Assembly: GCF_014279595.1 (NCBI RefSeq)
Contig: NZ_CP047943.1
Span: forward strand, 1,178,001-1,242,000
Direction: 5' to 3'
DNA length: 64,000 bases
Source of the DNA: Synechococcus sp. RS9909
GTDB taxonomy: Bacteria > Cyanobacteriota > Cyanobacteriia > PCC-6307 > Cyanobiaceae
Shown here: positions 50,201 to 63,709 of the stretch, piece after piece
Layout of the letters: every line of letters begins with the position of its first letter
Numbering within the stretch: position 1 is the stretch's first letter
The notes under the pieces: model-generated
Told to the model about the DNA's origin: nothing
What the model saw: the letters and a program-made list of their open reading frames with translations, nothing else
Database searches by the model: none
Program-made: the position numbers and the translations under genes

Positions 50201-51302
50201 CCAGCGCGAAGAGCAGGGTGCCTGGCCGGAAACGATCGCCTGCGTGCTCTGGGGCACCGATAACATCAAGACCTACGGCGAGTCGCTCGCCCAGATCCTC
50301 TGGTTCATCGGCGTGCGTCCGGTGCCGGATTCCCTCGGCCGGGTGAACAAGCTGGAGTTGATCAGCCTGGAGGAGCTGGGCCGACCCCGCATCGATGTGG
50401 TGGTGAATTGCAGTGGTGTGTTCCGCGATCTATTCATCAACCAGATGGCCCTGATCGATCAGGGCGTGAAGATGGCAGCAGAAGCTGATGAGCCTCTCGA
50501 CCAGAATTTCGTGCGCAGGCACGCGCTGGAGCAGGCCGAGAAGGAAGGCACCAGTCTGCGCGATGCCGCCTGCCGTGTGTTCTCCAATGCCAGCGGCAGC
50601 TACAGCTCCAATGTGAACCTGGCGGTGGAGAACAGCACCTGGGAAGAGGAGGGTGAACTGCAGGAGATGTATCTCTCTCGCAAAACCTTCGCTTTCAATG
50701 CCGATAACCCCGGCGAGATGAATCAGAAGCGTGAGGTGTTCGAATCGGTGATGAAAACGGCCGATGTGACCTTCCAAAATCTTGATTCCGCTGAGATCTC
50801 GCTCACCGATGTGAGCCATTATTTCGATAGCGATCCCACTAACCTGATCAAGGGGTTGCGGGACGACGGCAAGGCTCCCACGAGTTACATCGCCGACACC
50901 ACCACCGCCAACGCCCAGGTGCGCTCTCTCAGTGAGACGATTCGACTCGACTCGCGCACGAAGCTGCTCAATCCCAAGTGGTATGAGGGCATGCTCAATT
51001 CCGGCTACGAGGGTGTGCGGGAGGTGGCCAAACGTCTCAACTTCACCCTGGGTTGGAGTGCCACGTCAGGCCAGGTGGATAATTTCGTGTATGAGGAAGC
51101 CAACGAGACCTTCATCAACGATCCGGAGATGCGCAAGCGGTTGATGGAGCTCAACCCCCATAGCTTCCGTCGCATCGTTGGCACCCTGCTGGAAGTGCAT
51201 GGCCGTGGTTATTGGGAAACGTCCGATGCCAACATCGAGCAACTGCAGGAGCTCTATCAGGAAGTGGAGGACCGGATCGAGGGGGTGGCCCCGGCCGCTT
51301 GA
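47289..51302 (+). CDS. chlH: magnesium chelatase subunit H
   Basis: This 1337-aa protein is the full normal length for cyanobacterial ChlH, the porphyrin-binding subunit that inserts Mg2+ into protoporphyrin IX with ChlI and ChlD. The N-terminus [14 protein letters not shown] and [12 protein letters not shown] match the family. The cobN/Mg-chelatase domain includes [20 protein letters not shown]. The TGA overlaps the TTG of the next gene (TTGA), so translation is coupled. Confidence 0.97.
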   Translation: MFTQVRSSDRRIAPAENNSHQAVMKAVYVVLEPQYQNALTQAAQSLNAQNGPLGLELSGYLIEELRDPDNYADFQADVAQADVFIASLIFIEDLAQKVVEAVAPHRDRLKAAVVFPSMPEVMRLNKLGSFSMAQLGQSKSAIAGFMKKRKESGGAGFQDAMLKLLNTLPTVLKYLPVEKAQDARSFMLSFQYWLGGTPDNLRNFLLMLADKYVFPPSAGAERPELVVADPEVFPDLGIWHPLAPSMFEDLKEYLNWTASRSDLSEAARKGPVIGLVLQRSHIVTGDDAHYVAVVQELEFRGARVIPIFCGGLDFSKPVNTFFYDPLNPDQPLVDGVVSLTGFALVGGPARQDHPKAIDALKRLNRPYMVALPLVFQTTQEWEDSDLGLHPVQVALQIAIPELDGAIEPIVLSGRDDATGKAHTLQDRVDAIAERAIRWSSLRIKPRAEKKLAITVFSFPPDKGNVGTAAYLDVFGSIHRVLEEMKAKGYDVQNLPRDAKTLMEAVINDPEALQGAPELSIAHRMSVEEYERLTPYSERLEENWGKPPGNLNSDGQNLLIYGRHFGNVFVGVQPTFGYEGDPMRLLYSRSASPHHGFAAYYTYLEKIWKADAVLHFGTHGSLEFMPGKQMGMSETCYPDSLIGALPNLYYYAANNPSEATIAKRRGYASTISYLTPPAENAGLYKGLKELGELVGSYQQLREGGRGVQIVNAIVETARQCNLDKDVALPEGDAASLDLEARDAVVGAVYRQLMEIESRLLPCGLHTIGKPPTAEEAIATLVNIAALEREEEGIRSLPGLLAEALGRKIGDIYRGNDDGVLADVELNRTITETSRAAVGAMVRSLTGLDGRVNLRGNFGWLLDWLTKFGFKLPTPWLRACCSAGFTSVDSVALDKLFAYLRFCLEQVCADMEMQSLLRALDGEYVLPGPGGDPIRNPGVLPSGKNIHALDPQAIPTRAAVAAAKGVVDKLIERQREEQGAWPETIACVLWGTDNIKTYGESLAQILWFIGVRPVPDSLGRVNKLELISLEELGRPRIDVVVNCSGVFRDLFINQMALIDQGVKMAAEADEPLDQNFVRRHALEQAEKEGTSLRDAACRVFSNASGSYSSNVNLAVENSTWEEEGELQEMYLSRKTFAFNADNPGEMNQKREVFESVMKTADVTFQNLDSAEISLTDVSHYFDSDPTNLIKGLRDDGKAPTSYIADTTTANAQVRSLSETIRLDSRTKLLNPKWYEGMLNSGYEGVREVAKRLNFTLGWSATSGQVDNFVYEEANETFINDPEMRKRLMELNPHSFRRIVGTLLEVHGRGYWETSDANIEQLQELYQEVEDRIEGVAPAA

Positions 51303-53230
51303 GGCTCGGATTACTGCCCTGGATTGTGCTGTCGCTCGGGTTGGGCATCACGGCACTCTGGTGTGCGGATCAGCGCGATTTCCAACGCCTCGAACATGAG
51401 CGGATCGAGCGGGACCTCAGTCAAGAGGTCAGCCAGGCAATCAGCGAACGCCTCCACACCAACATCGTGACGCTCGACTCGGTGGTGGGGTTGTTCAACG
51501 CTTCCGAGCAGGTGAGCCTGGCCGAATTCACCACTTTTTATGACACCCTGAACGGCCGAGGGTCCACGCTGAAGGGCATCCAGGGCCTCGGCTATGCCGC
51601 CGTGGTGCCGGACAGCAATATCGCCGCCTTTGAGCAACAGGTTCGCCGGGAGGGGCAACCGGATTTCACGATCAAACCTCTCCGCCCGAGGGACATCACC
51701 ACGGCGATCGTGTATCTCCAACCCAACGATTGGCGCAACCAGCGGGCCGTGGGCTACGACATGTATTCCCAATCCACCCGTCGCGATGCGATGCAGCAGG
51801 CGGCCCTGACGGGGGAGCCGGTGCTCAGCGGACCGGTGCGCCTGCTGCAGGAAACCAATCTTCAACCCCAGGTAGGAGCGCTTCTGTATCAGGCGGTGTA
51901 TCGCCAGCCTGAGGCGGTTTTCCCCTCCAGCGAGGACCGGTTACGGCGACTCCGGGGTTGGGCCTATTCGCCTCTGCGGATCGACGATCTGATCGAGGGG
52001 GCGCTGGCAACGGTGCAGGCGCCGGCCTTGGAGAGCGCTGCGGTGGTGATTTACGACAGCGATCGCACAATCAAGCGGAATCTTGTTTTTGACAATCGCA
52101 ATCTTGCCGGCAGTGCCCGGTTGACCCATCCCACCTGGCGCAATCTCATGGTGGCCCAGCGCAACTGGCTGATCGGTGTGCAACTCGATCACCGCAGCAT
52201 CGATCCGGACGGATGGAGTCAGGGGCTGTTGCTCGAGGCATTGCTGGGCATGAGTCTCAGCGCCCTGGCGGCCGTGATCAGTCAGCGCCTGCTCGCCAGT
52301 CACCTGGAGCTGCGCAAGGCGCTGGCACGGGAGCAGGAAGCTGCCAAGGAGCGGGCCCTCGCCACCACGGTGTTTGACACGTCACCCATTGGCATCGTGG
52401 TGACCGATCCCGACGGCATCATCGTGCGGGTGAACCCGGCCTTCACGCAACTGAGTGGCTATTCCGATCGGGAGGCCCGGGGGCAGAAAACCAATCTGAT
52501 GCGCTCCGGTCGCCACGAGACCAGTTTTTATGCGCAGATGTGGACGGCGATCATTCAACGCTGTTACTGGAGCGGCGAAATCTGGAATCGCCACCGCAAT
52601 GGTCAGATCATGCGCCATGAACTCACCATCACCGCCGTTCTTGATGCTCGCCACCAGATCGCCAACTTTGTGGGCCTGCTGAGCGATGTCAGCGATCGTT
52701 ATCGCCAGCAGGAGCAGATGCAGTATCTCGCCACCCATGATCCGCTCACCGGTCTGGCGAACCGTGCCCTGCTCGCCGAAGAACTGGAACGCAGCCTTGC
52801 CCTCGCCAGGCGGGAGAACCGTGGTGTGGGGTTGTTGTTCATGGATCTGAATGCGTTCAAACCGGTGAACGATCGCTATGGCCACGCCGCCGGCGATTTG
52901 CTGCTCCAGTCCCTGGCCAGGCGCCTGAAAGACTGCCTGCGCGACAGTGACACCCTCTGCCGGCAGGGTGGGGATGAATTTGTGGTTCTGGTGCCGAACG
53001 CCCCATCGATGGAGAGTCTGCTGGTATTGGCGCGGAAACTGCACCACGCCATTCAGCAGCCGTTTGAAGCGATCACAGGCCTGTCTGAACCGGTGCGCAT
53101 CTCCGTCAGCATCGGTGTGGCCCGCTGGCCCGATCACGCTGACGATGCCGACAGCCTGATCCGTGCGGCGGATGCGGCGATGTATCGCGCCAAATCGATG
53201 CACAAGCCCCGCATCCTCGTGGCGGATTGA
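51299..53230 (+). CDS. CHASE-PAS-GGDEF membrane protein (diguanylate cyclase)
   Basis: This 643-aa protein starts at TTG 51299. TM1 ([20 protein letters not shown]) is followed by an extracytoplasmic CHASE domain (about 40-230), TM2 near 310-330, PAS (about 355-470) and GGDEF. The active-site GGDEF is intact (near residue 557). An RDSD lies exactly five residues before it, a product-inhibition I-site. It should make c-di-GMP in response to a small ligand. Coupling to chlH is unusual. Confidence 0.9.
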   Translation: MRLGLLPWIVLSLGLGITALWCADQRDFQRLEHERIERDLSQEVSQAISERLHTNIVTLDSVVGLFNASEQVSLAEFTTFYDTLNGRGSTLKGIQGLGYAAVVPDSNIAAFEQQVRREGQPDFTIKPLRPRDITTAIVYLQPNDWRNQRAVGYDMYSQSTRRDAMQQAALTGEPVLSGPVRLLQETNLQPQVGALLYQAVYRQPEAVFPSSEDRLRRLRGWAYSPLRIDDLIEGALATVQAPALESAAVVIYDSDRTIKRNLVFDNRNLAGSARLTHPTWRNLMVAQRNWLIGVQLDHRSIDPDGWSQGLLLEALLGMSLSALAAVISQRLLASHLELRKALAREQEAAKERALATTVFDTSPIGIVVTDPDGIIVRVNPAFTQLSGYSDREARGQKTNLMRSGRHETSFYAQMWTAIIQRCYWSGEIWNRHRNGQIMRHELTITAVLDARHQIANFVGLLSDVSDRYRQQEQMQYLATHDPLTGLANRALLAEELERSLALARRENRGVGLLFMDLNAFKPVNDRYGHAAGDLLLQSLARRLKDCLRDSDTLCRQGGDEFVVLVPNAPSMESLLVLARKLHHAIQQPFEAITGLSEPVRISVSIGVARWPDHADDADSLIRAADAAMYRAKSMHKPRILVAD

Positions 53231-53233
53231 GTC

Positions 53234-54064
53234 CTACCGCCACAGCGCATCGGCCATTTGCGCTACCTGTCGGATCGGGCCGACGTCATGGACGCGCACC
53301 ATCGCCACCCCCACCGAGGCGCACTGCGCCACCACCGCAGCCGTTCCCCACAGGCGTGCCTTCGCCCGTGGCTCCTCCAGCACCGCACCAATGAAGCGTT
53401 TGCGCGATGGACCCACCAGCAAAGGGATGCCCGCATCCCGGAGACGGGGCAGGCCGCGGAGCAGCGCCAGGTTCTGATCGGTGGTCTTGGCAAAGCCCAG
53501 GCCCGGATCCCAGATCAGCTGTTGCGGCTGCACGCCACAGGTCAGGGCCCGTTCCGTCGCCCTTTGCAGGGCCTGATGCACTGCCTCCACCACACCAAGG
53601 CTGCCGTAGTCGGTGAGGCCATCCATCGTGCGGCTGTCGCCGCGGGAATGCATCAGCACATAGGGGCAGCCCGCTGCAGCGATCAAGGGGAGCATCGCCG
53701 GATCACGCGTACCGCCGCTCACATCATTGATCCAGTCGGCACCGGCCTCCAGGGCGGCGGCTGCGACCGGGGCGTGAAAGGTGTCCACCGACAGAATCGC
53801 GTCCGGCTGGCTGCGACGGATGGCGCCAAGCACCGGCAGGAGCCGGGCCAGTTCCTCCTCGCTGCCCACCTCGACGGCACCGGGGCGGGTGCTTTGGGCT
53901 CCCAGATCGAGCACATCGGCGCCAGAGGCCAGCATCCGCTCCGCTCTGGCGAGCGCCCGCTCCGGTCGATCAAACTGACCGCCGTCGCTGAAGGAATCGG
54001 GTGTGAGGTTGAGCACCCCCATCACCCCGGTGCGTTGGCCCCATCCCGCCGGCCAGCGCTGCAT
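53234..54064 (-). CDS. folP: dihydropteroate synthase
   Basis: This 276-aa folate-pathway TIM barrel has GVMGVLNLTPDSFSDGG, VLDLGAQSTRPGA, DWINDVSGG, WDPGLGFAKT, GPSRKRFIG and the closing VRVHDV. It starts 3 nt after the tpiA stop and is translated in the same direction. Intact. Confidence 0.96.
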   Translation of the reverse strand: MQRWPAGWGQRTGVMGVLNLTPDSFSDGGQFDRPERALARAERMLASGADVLDLGAQSTRPGAVEVGSEEELARLLPVLGAIRRSQPDAILSVDTFHAPVAAAALEAGADWINDVSGGTRDPAMLPLIAAAGCPYVLMHSRGDSRTMDGLTDYGSLGVVEAVHQALQRATERALTCGVQPQQLIWDPGLGFAKTTDQNLALLRGLPRLRDAGIPLLVGPSRKRFIGAVLEEPRAKARLWGTAAVVAQCASVGVAMVRVHDVGPIRQVAQMADALWR

Positions 54065-54067
54065 GGT

Positions 54068-54799
54068 TCAGCTCTTCTGGTAGTTGGCGATCCGGCCAAA
54101 GCTTTCCGGATCGAGCGACGCCCCACCCACAAGCACGCCGTCGATGTCGCTCATCGCCATCAGTTGGTCGATGTTGCCCGGCTTCACCGATCCGCCGTAT
54201 TGGATGATCAGATCAGGAGAGCCCACCCAGCTGCGGATCAGGCCACAGATCCGGTTCGCTTCGCTGGCTTCGCAGGTTTTGCCGGTCCCGATCGCCCAGA
54301 TCGGCTCGTAGGCCACCACCAGCTTGGCGGGATCGAGGCCCTCCAGGCCCTGTTCCACCTGCCGGCGGATCACCCGCTCCGCTTCACCGCGGCTGCGCTG
54401 CTCATCGCTTTCGCCCACACACACGATCGGGATCAGGCCATGGCTCTGGGCCGAACGGCCGCGGTGGTTGATCTGTTCGTCGCTTTCGCTGAAGTATTTG
54501 CGCGGCTCGCTGTGGCCCACGATCGCGTATCGAACGCCGTGCTCGAGCAGCATGGTGGGGGAGATTTCACCGGTGAAGGCCCCTTCCCCCTCCCAGTGCA
54601 CGTTCTGGGACGACAGCTCCAGGCGAGAGCCCTGGCCCATGGCCGCCAGGGTGGAGATCGCCGTGAAGGGCGGCGCCACCACCAGATGGCGATCCTCTGG
54701 TGTGTTGGCGATCAGCGGCAGAAACACGGTCATCCAGTCCCTGGCCTGGGCACAGGTCATGTGCATCTTCCAGTTGCCAGCGATCACCGGTTTGCGCAC
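54068..54799 (-). CDS. tpiA: triosephosphate isomerase
   Basis: This 243-aa protein has NWKMHMT with the substrate Lys, the catalytic His in [12 protein letters not shown], the catalytic Glu in [14 protein letters not shown], and the phosphate loop [10 protein letters not shown]. It serves glycolysis and the Calvin cycle. Upstream neighbour in operon with folP. Confidence 0.97.
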   Translation of the reverse strand: MRKPVIAGNWKMHMTCAQARDWMTVFLPLIANTPEDRHLVVAPPFTAISTLAAMGQGSRLELSSQNVHWEGEGAFTGEISPTMLLEHGVRYAIVGHSEPRKYFSESDEQINHRGRSAQSHGLIPIVCVGESDEQRSRGEAERVIRRQVEQGLEGLDPAKLVVAYEPIWAIGTGKTCEASEANRICGLIRSWVGSPDLIIQYGGSVKPGNIDQLMAMSDIDGVLVGGASLDPESFGRIANYQKS

Positions 54800-54832
54800 G
54801 CTTGCGTCCTCTGCAGCTCAGCAGCAGCCAAC

Positions 54833-55030
54833 TTACGGCCCAGGCTGAAGCGGCTCCTCAACGCTGGCGACCTCCAAACCCAGCTGCACGCGATCACCGT
54901 TCTGCAGCTGCCGCCCCCGCCGTTGCTCCACCGCACCGTTCACCGACACATCCCCCGCCTGGATGCGCAGCTTCGCTTCCCCACCGGTGCCCACCCAACC
55001 CTGCCATTTGAGGAATTGATCGAGCCTCAT
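54833..55030 (-). CDS. small S4-domain RNA-binding protein
   Basis: This 65-aa protein is MRLDQFLKWQGWVGTGGEAK, then LRIQAGDVSVNGAVEQRRGRQLQNGDRV: the S4 (YbcJ-like) RNA-binding fold. ATG 55030; the open frame continues upstream without coding sense. Divergent from the ABC transporter gene with about 40 nt between starts. Confidence 0.85.
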   Translation of the reverse strand: MRLDQFLKWQGWVGTGGEAKLRIQAGDVSVNGAVEQRRGRQLQNGDRVQLGLEVASVEEPLQPGP

Positions 55031-55070
55031 CACGCCTGGGTCCACAGGATGCCATTGATAGTGTGGCGCG

Positions 55071-56816
55071 ATGCTCAGCCCTTCTGAAGCCGGTTTCCGC
55101 CGGTTGTTGCCGCTCCTGCGACCCCATGGACGCCGGCTGCTCTGGGGTGGTCTGAGCATGGCGGTGTTTGTGGGTAGCTGGCCGGTGCTGATGCACCTGG
55201 TGGGGCAGTTCATCCCCGCCCTCGGCTCCGGTGACCTCCAGGTGGTGGTGCCCGTGCTGGGCCTGGTGCTGGTGGTGTTTCTGGTGCAGAAACTGGCCCA
55301 GTTTCTCCAGGATTCCCTGTTGGCCGGTCCGGCGTTGCAGGTGAGTCAGGCGCTGCGGCGCGATCTGTTTGAGCGGTTGCAACGGGTGGAGCTCGGTGCG
55401 CTCGAGAAGCTGTCGGCCGGTGACCTCACCTATCGCCTCACCGAGGATGCGGACCGGGTGAGTGAGGTGATCTACAAAACCCTGCACGACACGATCCCCA
55501 GTGCTCTGCAGCTGGTGGCGGTGCTCGGATACATGCTCTGGCTCGACTGGAAGCTCACCCTGGCCATCCTGTTGCTGGCCCCCCTGATCGCCTGGTTGAT
55601 CAGTCTTTTCGGTGCCCGGGTGATGGCCGCCACCGAACGCAGTCAGAAGAAGGTGAGCGAACTGGCCGGTCTGCTCGGTGAAGCGATCGAGGGGTTGCCG
55701 CTGGTGCGGGCCTTTGCGGCGGAACCGTGGTTGCAGGGTCGCTTTGAAGAGGAGATCGATCAGCATCGGCAAGCGCGCTACAACACCTATCGGCTGGTGG
55801 CGCTGCAGCATCCGGTGGTGGGGGTGATCGAGGTGCTCGGCATCGCCTTTGTGCTCGTGTTGGCGGCGATCCGCATCAGCAGCGGCGATCTCGACAGCCA
55901 GGGGTTGAGCAGCTATCTCACCGGATTGATCGTCTTGATCGATCCGATCGCCCACCTCACCACCAACTACAACGAATTTCAGCAGGGTCAGGCGTCGCTG
56001 CGACGCTTGCGGGCGATCGAGAAGGAACCCGCCGAAGCGGCCGACCCCCAGCCAGCCCTGCCGCTGGGTCGCCCCCGTGGTGATCTGGACCTGGAGCGGG
56101 TGGAGTTTGCCTATCAGGAGGGGCAGCCTGTGCTGCACGACCTCAGCCTGCAGGTGGCGGCGGGGCAGGTGGTGGCCCTGGTGGGTCCGTCGGGCGCCGG
56201 CAAGAGCACCCTGTTTTCGCTGTTGTTGCGCTTCAACACGGCCCAGCGCGGACGGGTGTTACTCGATGGCAAGGACCTGGCCCAGGTGAAGGCCCGGGAG
56301 CTGCGGCAGCAGGTGGCCCTGGTGCCGCAGCGCAGCAGTGTGTTTTCCGGAACGATCGCTGAGGCGATTCAGTTCGGGCGCCAGGCCAGCCAGGAGCAGC
56401 TGGTGGAGGCGGCGCAGTTAGCCAACGCCCACGACTTCATCATGCGCTTACCGGAGGGGTACAACACCCGCTTGGAGGAGCGGGGCACGAACGTGTCGGG
56501 GGGGCAGCTGCAGCGGTTGGCGATTGCCCGGGCCGTGCTCGGCAACCCGGCGGTACTGTTGCTCGATGAGGCCACCAGCGCCCTTGATGCGGAAGCGGAG
56601 GCAGCCGTGCAGGTGGGTTTGCGCCAGGCGATGCGCGGTCGCACGGTGCTGGTGATTGCCCATCGCCTGGCCACGGTGCAGGAAGCGGATCGGATTGTGG
56701 TGATGGAACACGGGCGCATCCGCGAGCAGGGCAGCCACGATGAGTTGATGCAGCGGGGCGGCCGCTACCGCGAACTCTGCGAGCGCCAGTTCATCCGCGA
56801 TTTGCAGAACGTTTGA
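55071..56816 (+). CDS. ABC transporter, fused membrane and ATPase domains
   Basis: This 581-aa half-transporter exporter has six membrane helices over about 1-310. The ATPase has Walker A GPSGAGKST (near 373), signature NVSGGQLQRL (near 475), Walker B VLLLDEATSALDAE and the switch His in IAHRL. It works as a dimer, probably exporting lipid or another hydrophobic substrate. Substrate not predictable. Confidence 0.93.
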   Translation: MLSPSEAGFRRLLPLLRPHGRRLLWGGLSMAVFVGSWPVLMHLVGQFIPALGSGDLQVVVPVLGLVLVVFLVQKLAQFLQDSLLAGPALQVSQALRRDLFERLQRVELGALEKLSAGDLTYRLTEDADRVSEVIYKTLHDTIPSALQLVAVLGYMLWLDWKLTLAILLLAPLIAWLISLFGARVMAATERSQKKVSELAGLLGEAIEGLPLVRAFAAEPWLQGRFEEEIDQHRQARYNTYRLVALQHPVVGVIEVLGIAFVLVLAAIRISSGDLDSQGLSSYLTGLIVLIDPIAHLTTNYNEFQQGQASLRRLRAIEKEPAEAADPQPALPLGRPRGDLDLERVEFAYQEGQPVLHDLSLQVAAGQVVALVGPSGAGKSTLFSLLLRFNTAQRGRVLLDGKDLAQVKARELRQQVALVPQRSSVFSGTIAEAIQFGRQASQEQLVEAAQLANAHDFIMRLPEGYNTRLEERGTNVSGGQLQRLAIARAVLGNPAVLLLDEATSALDAEAEAAVQVGLRQAMRGRTVLVIAHRLATVQEADRIVVMEHGRIREQGSHDELMQRGGRYRELCERQFIRDLQNV

Positions 56817-56887
56817 ACGCTGTCTGAGCGCCGTGCAGGGCTCAGTACAGTCAGGCCGAATCCGTGACCCCCATCGAGGCCCCTGCC

Positions 56888-57121
56888 ATGACCAGTTCTG
56901 CCGGTGAACAGAACCCCGTGCTCACTTTCGAGGGCAAGCGTTATGACCTCAACGCCCTGCCCGACGAGCTGAAGGAGCTGGTGCGGGGCATGCAGGTGGC
57001 CGACGCCCAGCTGCGGATGCATGAAGACACCCTCAAGGTGCTCGCCGTTGGCCGCCAGTCGATGGCGATGCAGCTGAACGAGCGCCTCAAGGACATCACC
57101 CCTCTTCCGGACGGGAACTGA
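56888..57121 (+). CDS. small conserved protein, DUF6447-like
   Basis: This 77-aa protein is PVLTFEGKRYDLNALPDELKELVRGMQVADAQLRMHEDTLKVLAVGRQ in outline, a pattern I associate with DUF6447. ATG 56888 was chosen; GTG 56864 is an alternative. Its end overlaps the convergent symporter gene by 26 bp. Function unknown. Confidence 0.65.
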   Translation: MTSSAGEQNPVLTFEGKRYDLNALPDELKELVRGMQVADAQLRMHEDTLKVLAVGRQSMAMQLNERLKDITPLPDGN

Positions 57122-58424
57122 AGCGGTAGGCGCCGGTGAGTCGGAAGACCACCGGCGAGAGCAGCAGCAGCGCCACAAGGTTGGGCAGGGCCATCAGGCC
57201 GTTAAGGATGTCAGCCACGGTCCACACCGTGCTGAAGGTGGCGACAGCGCCCACCACCACCACCGCAACCCAGACGAGGCGGAAGATGGTGAGGGGGAGG
57301 CCCACACCCACCAGAAATTCCAGGCAGCGCTCGCTGTAATAACCCCAGCCCAGGATGGTGGTGGCGGTGAAGAGGATCGTGGCGAAGGTCACCAGGTGAT
57401 CCCCCCCCGGCAATCCCCAGGCGAAGGCGGCTTTGGTCATGTCGACCCCGGCCAGGCCTTCGTTGTATTGGCCACTGATCACAATCACCAGGGCGGTCAT
57501 CGTGCAGATGATCAAGGTGTCGATCACCGTGCCAAGCATGGCCACCGCACCCTGCAGCACCGGATCACCGGGGCGGGCGGCGGCCTGCGCGATCGGTGCC
57601 GTGCCCAGGCCGGCTTCATTGGAGAACACACCCCGGGCGATGCCCTTCTGAATCACCACCCCCACCACGCCACCGGCGGCGGCCTGACCGGTGAAGGCAT
57701 CGCGCACGATCAGGCCAAGGGCCGCTGGAATCGCCCCGAGGTGGGCGATGAGAATCCAAAGAGCCCCCACGATGTAGATGATCGCCATGAAGGGCACGAC
57801 CAAACCGGCGATCCGTCCGATCCGCTCGATGCCGCCGATGATCACTGCGAAGGTGATCGCCGCCATCACCACGCCGGTGAGCAGGTCGGGGATGCCGTAA
57901 TCGTCGAGAGCGTTGGCGAGTTCATGGGCCTGAACGCCGTTGCCGATGCCGAAGCCGGCAAGGGTGCCGAAGATGGCAAACAGGGTTCCGAGCCAGGCCC
58001 AGTGGGGGCCCAGACCGTTGCGGATCGCATACATCGGTCCGCCCACGTGTTCGCCGAGTGCATCGGTTTCGCGGAAATGCACCGCCAGGAGCGACTCACC
58101 GAATTTGGTGGCGGTGCCGAACAGGGCCACCAGCCACATCCAGAACACGGCGCCTGGTCCTCCCACACCGATGGCGGAGGCGACACCGGCCACATTGCCG
58201 GTGCCGATGGTGGCAGCCAAGGCGGTCATCAATCCCTGAAAGGCGCTTACATCGCCTTCGCCGTTGGAGCGGCGAACGGAATCGAGCATCGCCTGCACCG
58301 CAAAACCGAGGCGGCGCAGGGGCATGAAGCGCAACCCGATCATCAGATACACGCCGGTGAAGGCAATCAGGGTCAGGGTGACCGGTCCCCAGACCCAGCC
58401 GTTGATGGCATTGAGAAACTCCAT
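57096..58424 (-). CDS. alanine/glycine:cation symporter (AGCS family)
   Basis: This 442-aa protein has about ten membrane helices. Family motifs are GGPMYAIRNGLGPHWAWLG, NEAGLGTAPIAQAAARPGDP, and GTGNVAGVASAIGVGGPGAVFWMWL in the Na+-binding region. It imports alanine or glycine with Na+. ATG 58424 opens MEFLNAINGWVWG. Intact. Confidence 0.93.
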   Translation of the reverse strand: MEFLNAINGWVWGPVTLTLIAFTGVYLMIGLRFMPLRRLGFAVQAMLDSVRRSNGEGDVSAFQGLMTALAATIGTGNVAGVASAIGVGGPGAVFWMWLVALFGTATKFGESLLAVHFRETDALGEHVGGPMYAIRNGLGPHWAWLGTLFAIFGTLAGFGIGNGVQAHELANALDDYGIPDLLTGVVMAAITFAVIIGGIERIGRIAGLVVPFMAIIYIVGALWILIAHLGAIPAALGLIVRDAFTGQAAAGGVVGVVIQKGIARGVFSNEAGLGTAPIAQAAARPGDPVLQGAVAMLGTVIDTLIICTMTALVIVISGQYNEGLAGVDMTKAAFAWGLPGGDHLVTFATILFTATTILGWGYYSERCLEFLVGVGLPLTIFRLVWVAVVVVGAVATFSTVWTVADILNGLMALPNLVALLLLSPVVFRLTGAYRFSSRPEEG

Positions 58425-58454
58425 GCAGCGGCTGACCCCCAGCGCAATCTTTAA

Positions 58455-58475
58455 TTTTTCGATTCAAGCGAAAAA
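58455..58475 (-). terminator. A/T-rich hairpin after the DUF3386 gene
   Basis: TTTTTCG and CGAAAAA form a perfect 7-bp stem with a 7-nt loop, between the stop of the DUF3386 gene and the start of the symporter on the same strand. The T run within the stem could serve as the terminator tract. Confidence 0.5.
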
Positions 58476-58489
58476 AAACTGATCAGCAA

Positions 58490-59170
58490 TCAGGCGGCGT
58501 CGAGGGGCTCACAATCGAGGAACTGGAAGACCTGCTCGGACGCGGGGGTGTCGCCGTGGGCTTCGCTGCTGACGCGACGCTCATGCAGCACCCAGGGGCC
58601 ACCCTCCTGGAGCGGAACAAAGGTGTCGATGAAGCGATTCAGGCCGCCGCGGGCTTCACCGGTGGCGGGATCGGCGTAGGCGCTGGTGTAGGTGTGGCTC
58701 AAATAGCCAGACCCGGTGTCGGTGGTGGAGCCGGTGTGGATCGTGACCACGGTGCCATGAATGTGGCGATGCACCATGGTCACCACCCGGTTGTGGATGC
58801 GGTAGCGATCACCGGCATTCTTGCCACCGACGATCACCTCCAACCCCTCATCGTTGCTGTCACCGGCGGTGAAGGTGTTGTCGCCATGCACCTGATCGAA
58901 ACTGCGCCTCACCCGGTGGATCGCCACTTCCCAGAGCTGGGAGTGAATCGCCTTCTCCACCTCAGGATCCTCGATCCCTTCCACCGTCGCCTTCAGGTCG
59001 GCACCAACCTGGAAGCGCCCCTCGAGGTGGCGATCGCCCTGTTTCCAGAGGCAACGGCCGCGATAACCGCCGAACTCCGGATCCCAGGTGTAGCGGTTCT
59101 CATAGGCGGCCCGGAAAGCATCCCGGCAGTCGGCTCCCTGAGCTGGGGCGGCGGTGGTGGCGATCGTCAC
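58490..59170 (-). CDS. DUF3386 family protein
   Basis: This 226-aa protein has CRDAFRAAYENRYTWDPEFGGYRG, then VEKAIHSQLWEVAIHRVRRSF, HRHIHGTVVTIHTGSTTDTG and a C-terminal SEQVFQFLDCEPLD, the DUF3386 pattern of cyanobacteria. Function unknown. It starts 27 nt after the carB stop on the same strand and may be co-transcribed with it. Confidence 0.75.
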   Translation of the reverse strand: MTIATTAAPAQGADCRDAFRAAYENRYTWDPEFGGYRGRCLWKQGDRHLEGRFQVGADLKATVEGIEDPEVEKAIHSQLWEVAIHRVRRSFDQVHGDNTFTAGDSNDEGLEVIVGGKNAGDRYRIHNRVVTMVHRHIHGTVVTIHTGSTTDTGSGYLSHTYTSAYADPATGEARGGLNRFIDTFVPLQEGGPWVLHERRVSSEAHGDTPASEQVFQFLDCEPLDAA

Positions 59171-59197
59171 GGGCGCTCGTTTGACAGAGAGATGACC

Positions 59198-62521
<3,324 letters not shown>

Positions 62522-62644
62522 GGGCCTCTTGGGATAGGCAAACCTGTTAAGCCTCCCACGCGGATGCACCTCTCACTGTTCATGCTGCGAAGGATGCTGG
62601 ATCGAGTCGCTAGCGTGAGGAGATCGGCACGCAAGATCGAGATC

Positions 62645-63280
62645 ATGAGCGAGCTCCAGCGCCTGAAGGGGCTGCTGCCACCGGAGATGCAGAGCTGGGT
62701 GTTCGTGGAGGCGGCGGCGGCTGTTGATCCGCCCCTGATCACCCTGGAGGAAATCGGCCGCGATGAGGTGGAGATTCAGGTGGATCTCGAGCCCTGGGAC
62801 AACCTGGCGCTCGACCACCGCAACCTGCTCTTCTGGCATGAAGTGGGTCGGATCCAGAACGACACGATTCCCCGCGACGGTTGGGAGATGGCGGCCCTTG
62901 CCATCGGCCTTGGTGGCGCCATCGGTGAGCTCTGGGTGCAGGACGGCCTGCTGCTGGTGATGGCCCTGGGGCTGTCGGGTTTTGCCGGTTATCGCCTCTA
63001 TCTCAAAAACAATGCTGAGAAACGGCTGCGGGATGCGATTGCCGCCGATGAACGGGCGATCGACCTGGCCTGCCGTTTCGGCTACAGCGTTCCCAATGCT
63101 TATAAGAGTCTGGGTGGTGCTCTGAAGGATCTGATCGAGCAGACGCGCAAGAAGAAGAAGCGGGGCTTCTATGAAGACCGTCTGGAAGCCCTGCGCAAGA
63201 GTGCGGGCAAGGCCCGGGCGGAAATGGCCCAACAGCAGGGATCCCGTCAGTCCGTGACCAGCGAGAACGTCTATGGCTGA
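62645..63280 (+). CDS. DUF3318 protein
   Basis: This 211-aa protein opens MSELQRLKGLLPPEMQSWVF and continues LDHRNLLFWHEVGRIQNDTIPRDGWEMAALAIGLGGAIGELW in outline, the DUF3318 pattern. It has a membrane stretch (LLLVMALGLSGFAGYRLYL) and a basic C-terminus (QTRKKKKRGFYEDRL). It overlaps rsfS by 8 bp. The open frame upstream of 62645 is antisense to carB and ignored. Confidence 0.8.
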   Translation: MSELQRLKGLLPPEMQSWVFVEAAAAVDPPLITLEEIGRDEVEIQVDLEPWDNLALDHRNLLFWHEVGRIQNDTIPRDGWEMAALAIGLGGAIGELWVQDGLLLVMALGLSGFAGYRLYLKNNAEKRLRDAIAADERAIDLACRFGYSVPNAYKSLGGALKDLIEQTRKKKKRGFYEDRLEALRKSAGKARAEMAQQQGSRQSVTSENVYG

Positions 63281-63671
63281 TGGCAGCGCCCCGGCTCCGG
63301 AGCTGGAGAGTGTTCAACTGGCGGAACTCGCCGCTGATGCCTGCGACGATCGCAAAGCCACAGACATCGAGCTGATCCGGGTCGATGCCGTTTCGAGCCT
63401 GGCGGACTGGCTGGTGATTGCCGGCGGACAGAGTGATGTGCAGGTGCGGGCGATCGCCCGGTCCGTCCAGGATCGGCTCGAGGCCGAAGCCGGCCGGCTG
63501 CCGCTGCGCAAGGAGGGCCTCAACGAAGGGCGCTGGGCGTTGCTCGATTACGGCGAATTGATTGTGCACATCCTCCAGCCCGGTGAGCGGGGCTATTACG
63601 ACCTGGAGGCGTTCTGGAGTCACGGTGAGCGCCGACCCTTCGTAGCGTCGGCAACGACACCGGAGTCCTGA
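63273..63671 (+). CDS. rsfS: ribosomal silencing factor RsfS (Iojap)
   Basis: This 132-aa protein has AELAADACDDRKATDIELIRVDAVSSLADWLVIAGGQSDVQVRAIARSV in outline, then EGLNEGRWALLDYGELIVHILQPGERGYYDLEAFW. RsfS binds uL14 and blocks subunit joining when nutrients are low. Intact. Confidence 0.95.
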   Translation: MADGSAPAPELESVQLAELAADACDDRKATDIELIRVDAVSSLADWLVIAGGQSDVQVRAIARSVQDRLEAEAGRLPLRKEGLNEGRWALLDYGELIVHILQPGERGYYDLEAFWSHGERRPFVASATTPES

Positions 63672-63709
63672 GTTGCGCACGCTGCGTTCAGGCCCGCCTG
63701 ATTGCACCG

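Noticed and set aside
53258-55087. Very long plus-strand open frame (over 600 codons) across folP and tpiA
   Set aside because: It is antisense to two clear enzymes with all motifs. Its translation is rich in His, Arg, Gln and Gly with no domain, a shadow of high-G+C codons.
57396-58454. Plus-strand 352-codon frame
   Set aside because: Antisense to the AGCS symporter, with composition of Gly, His, Asp and Gln typical of a shadow frame.
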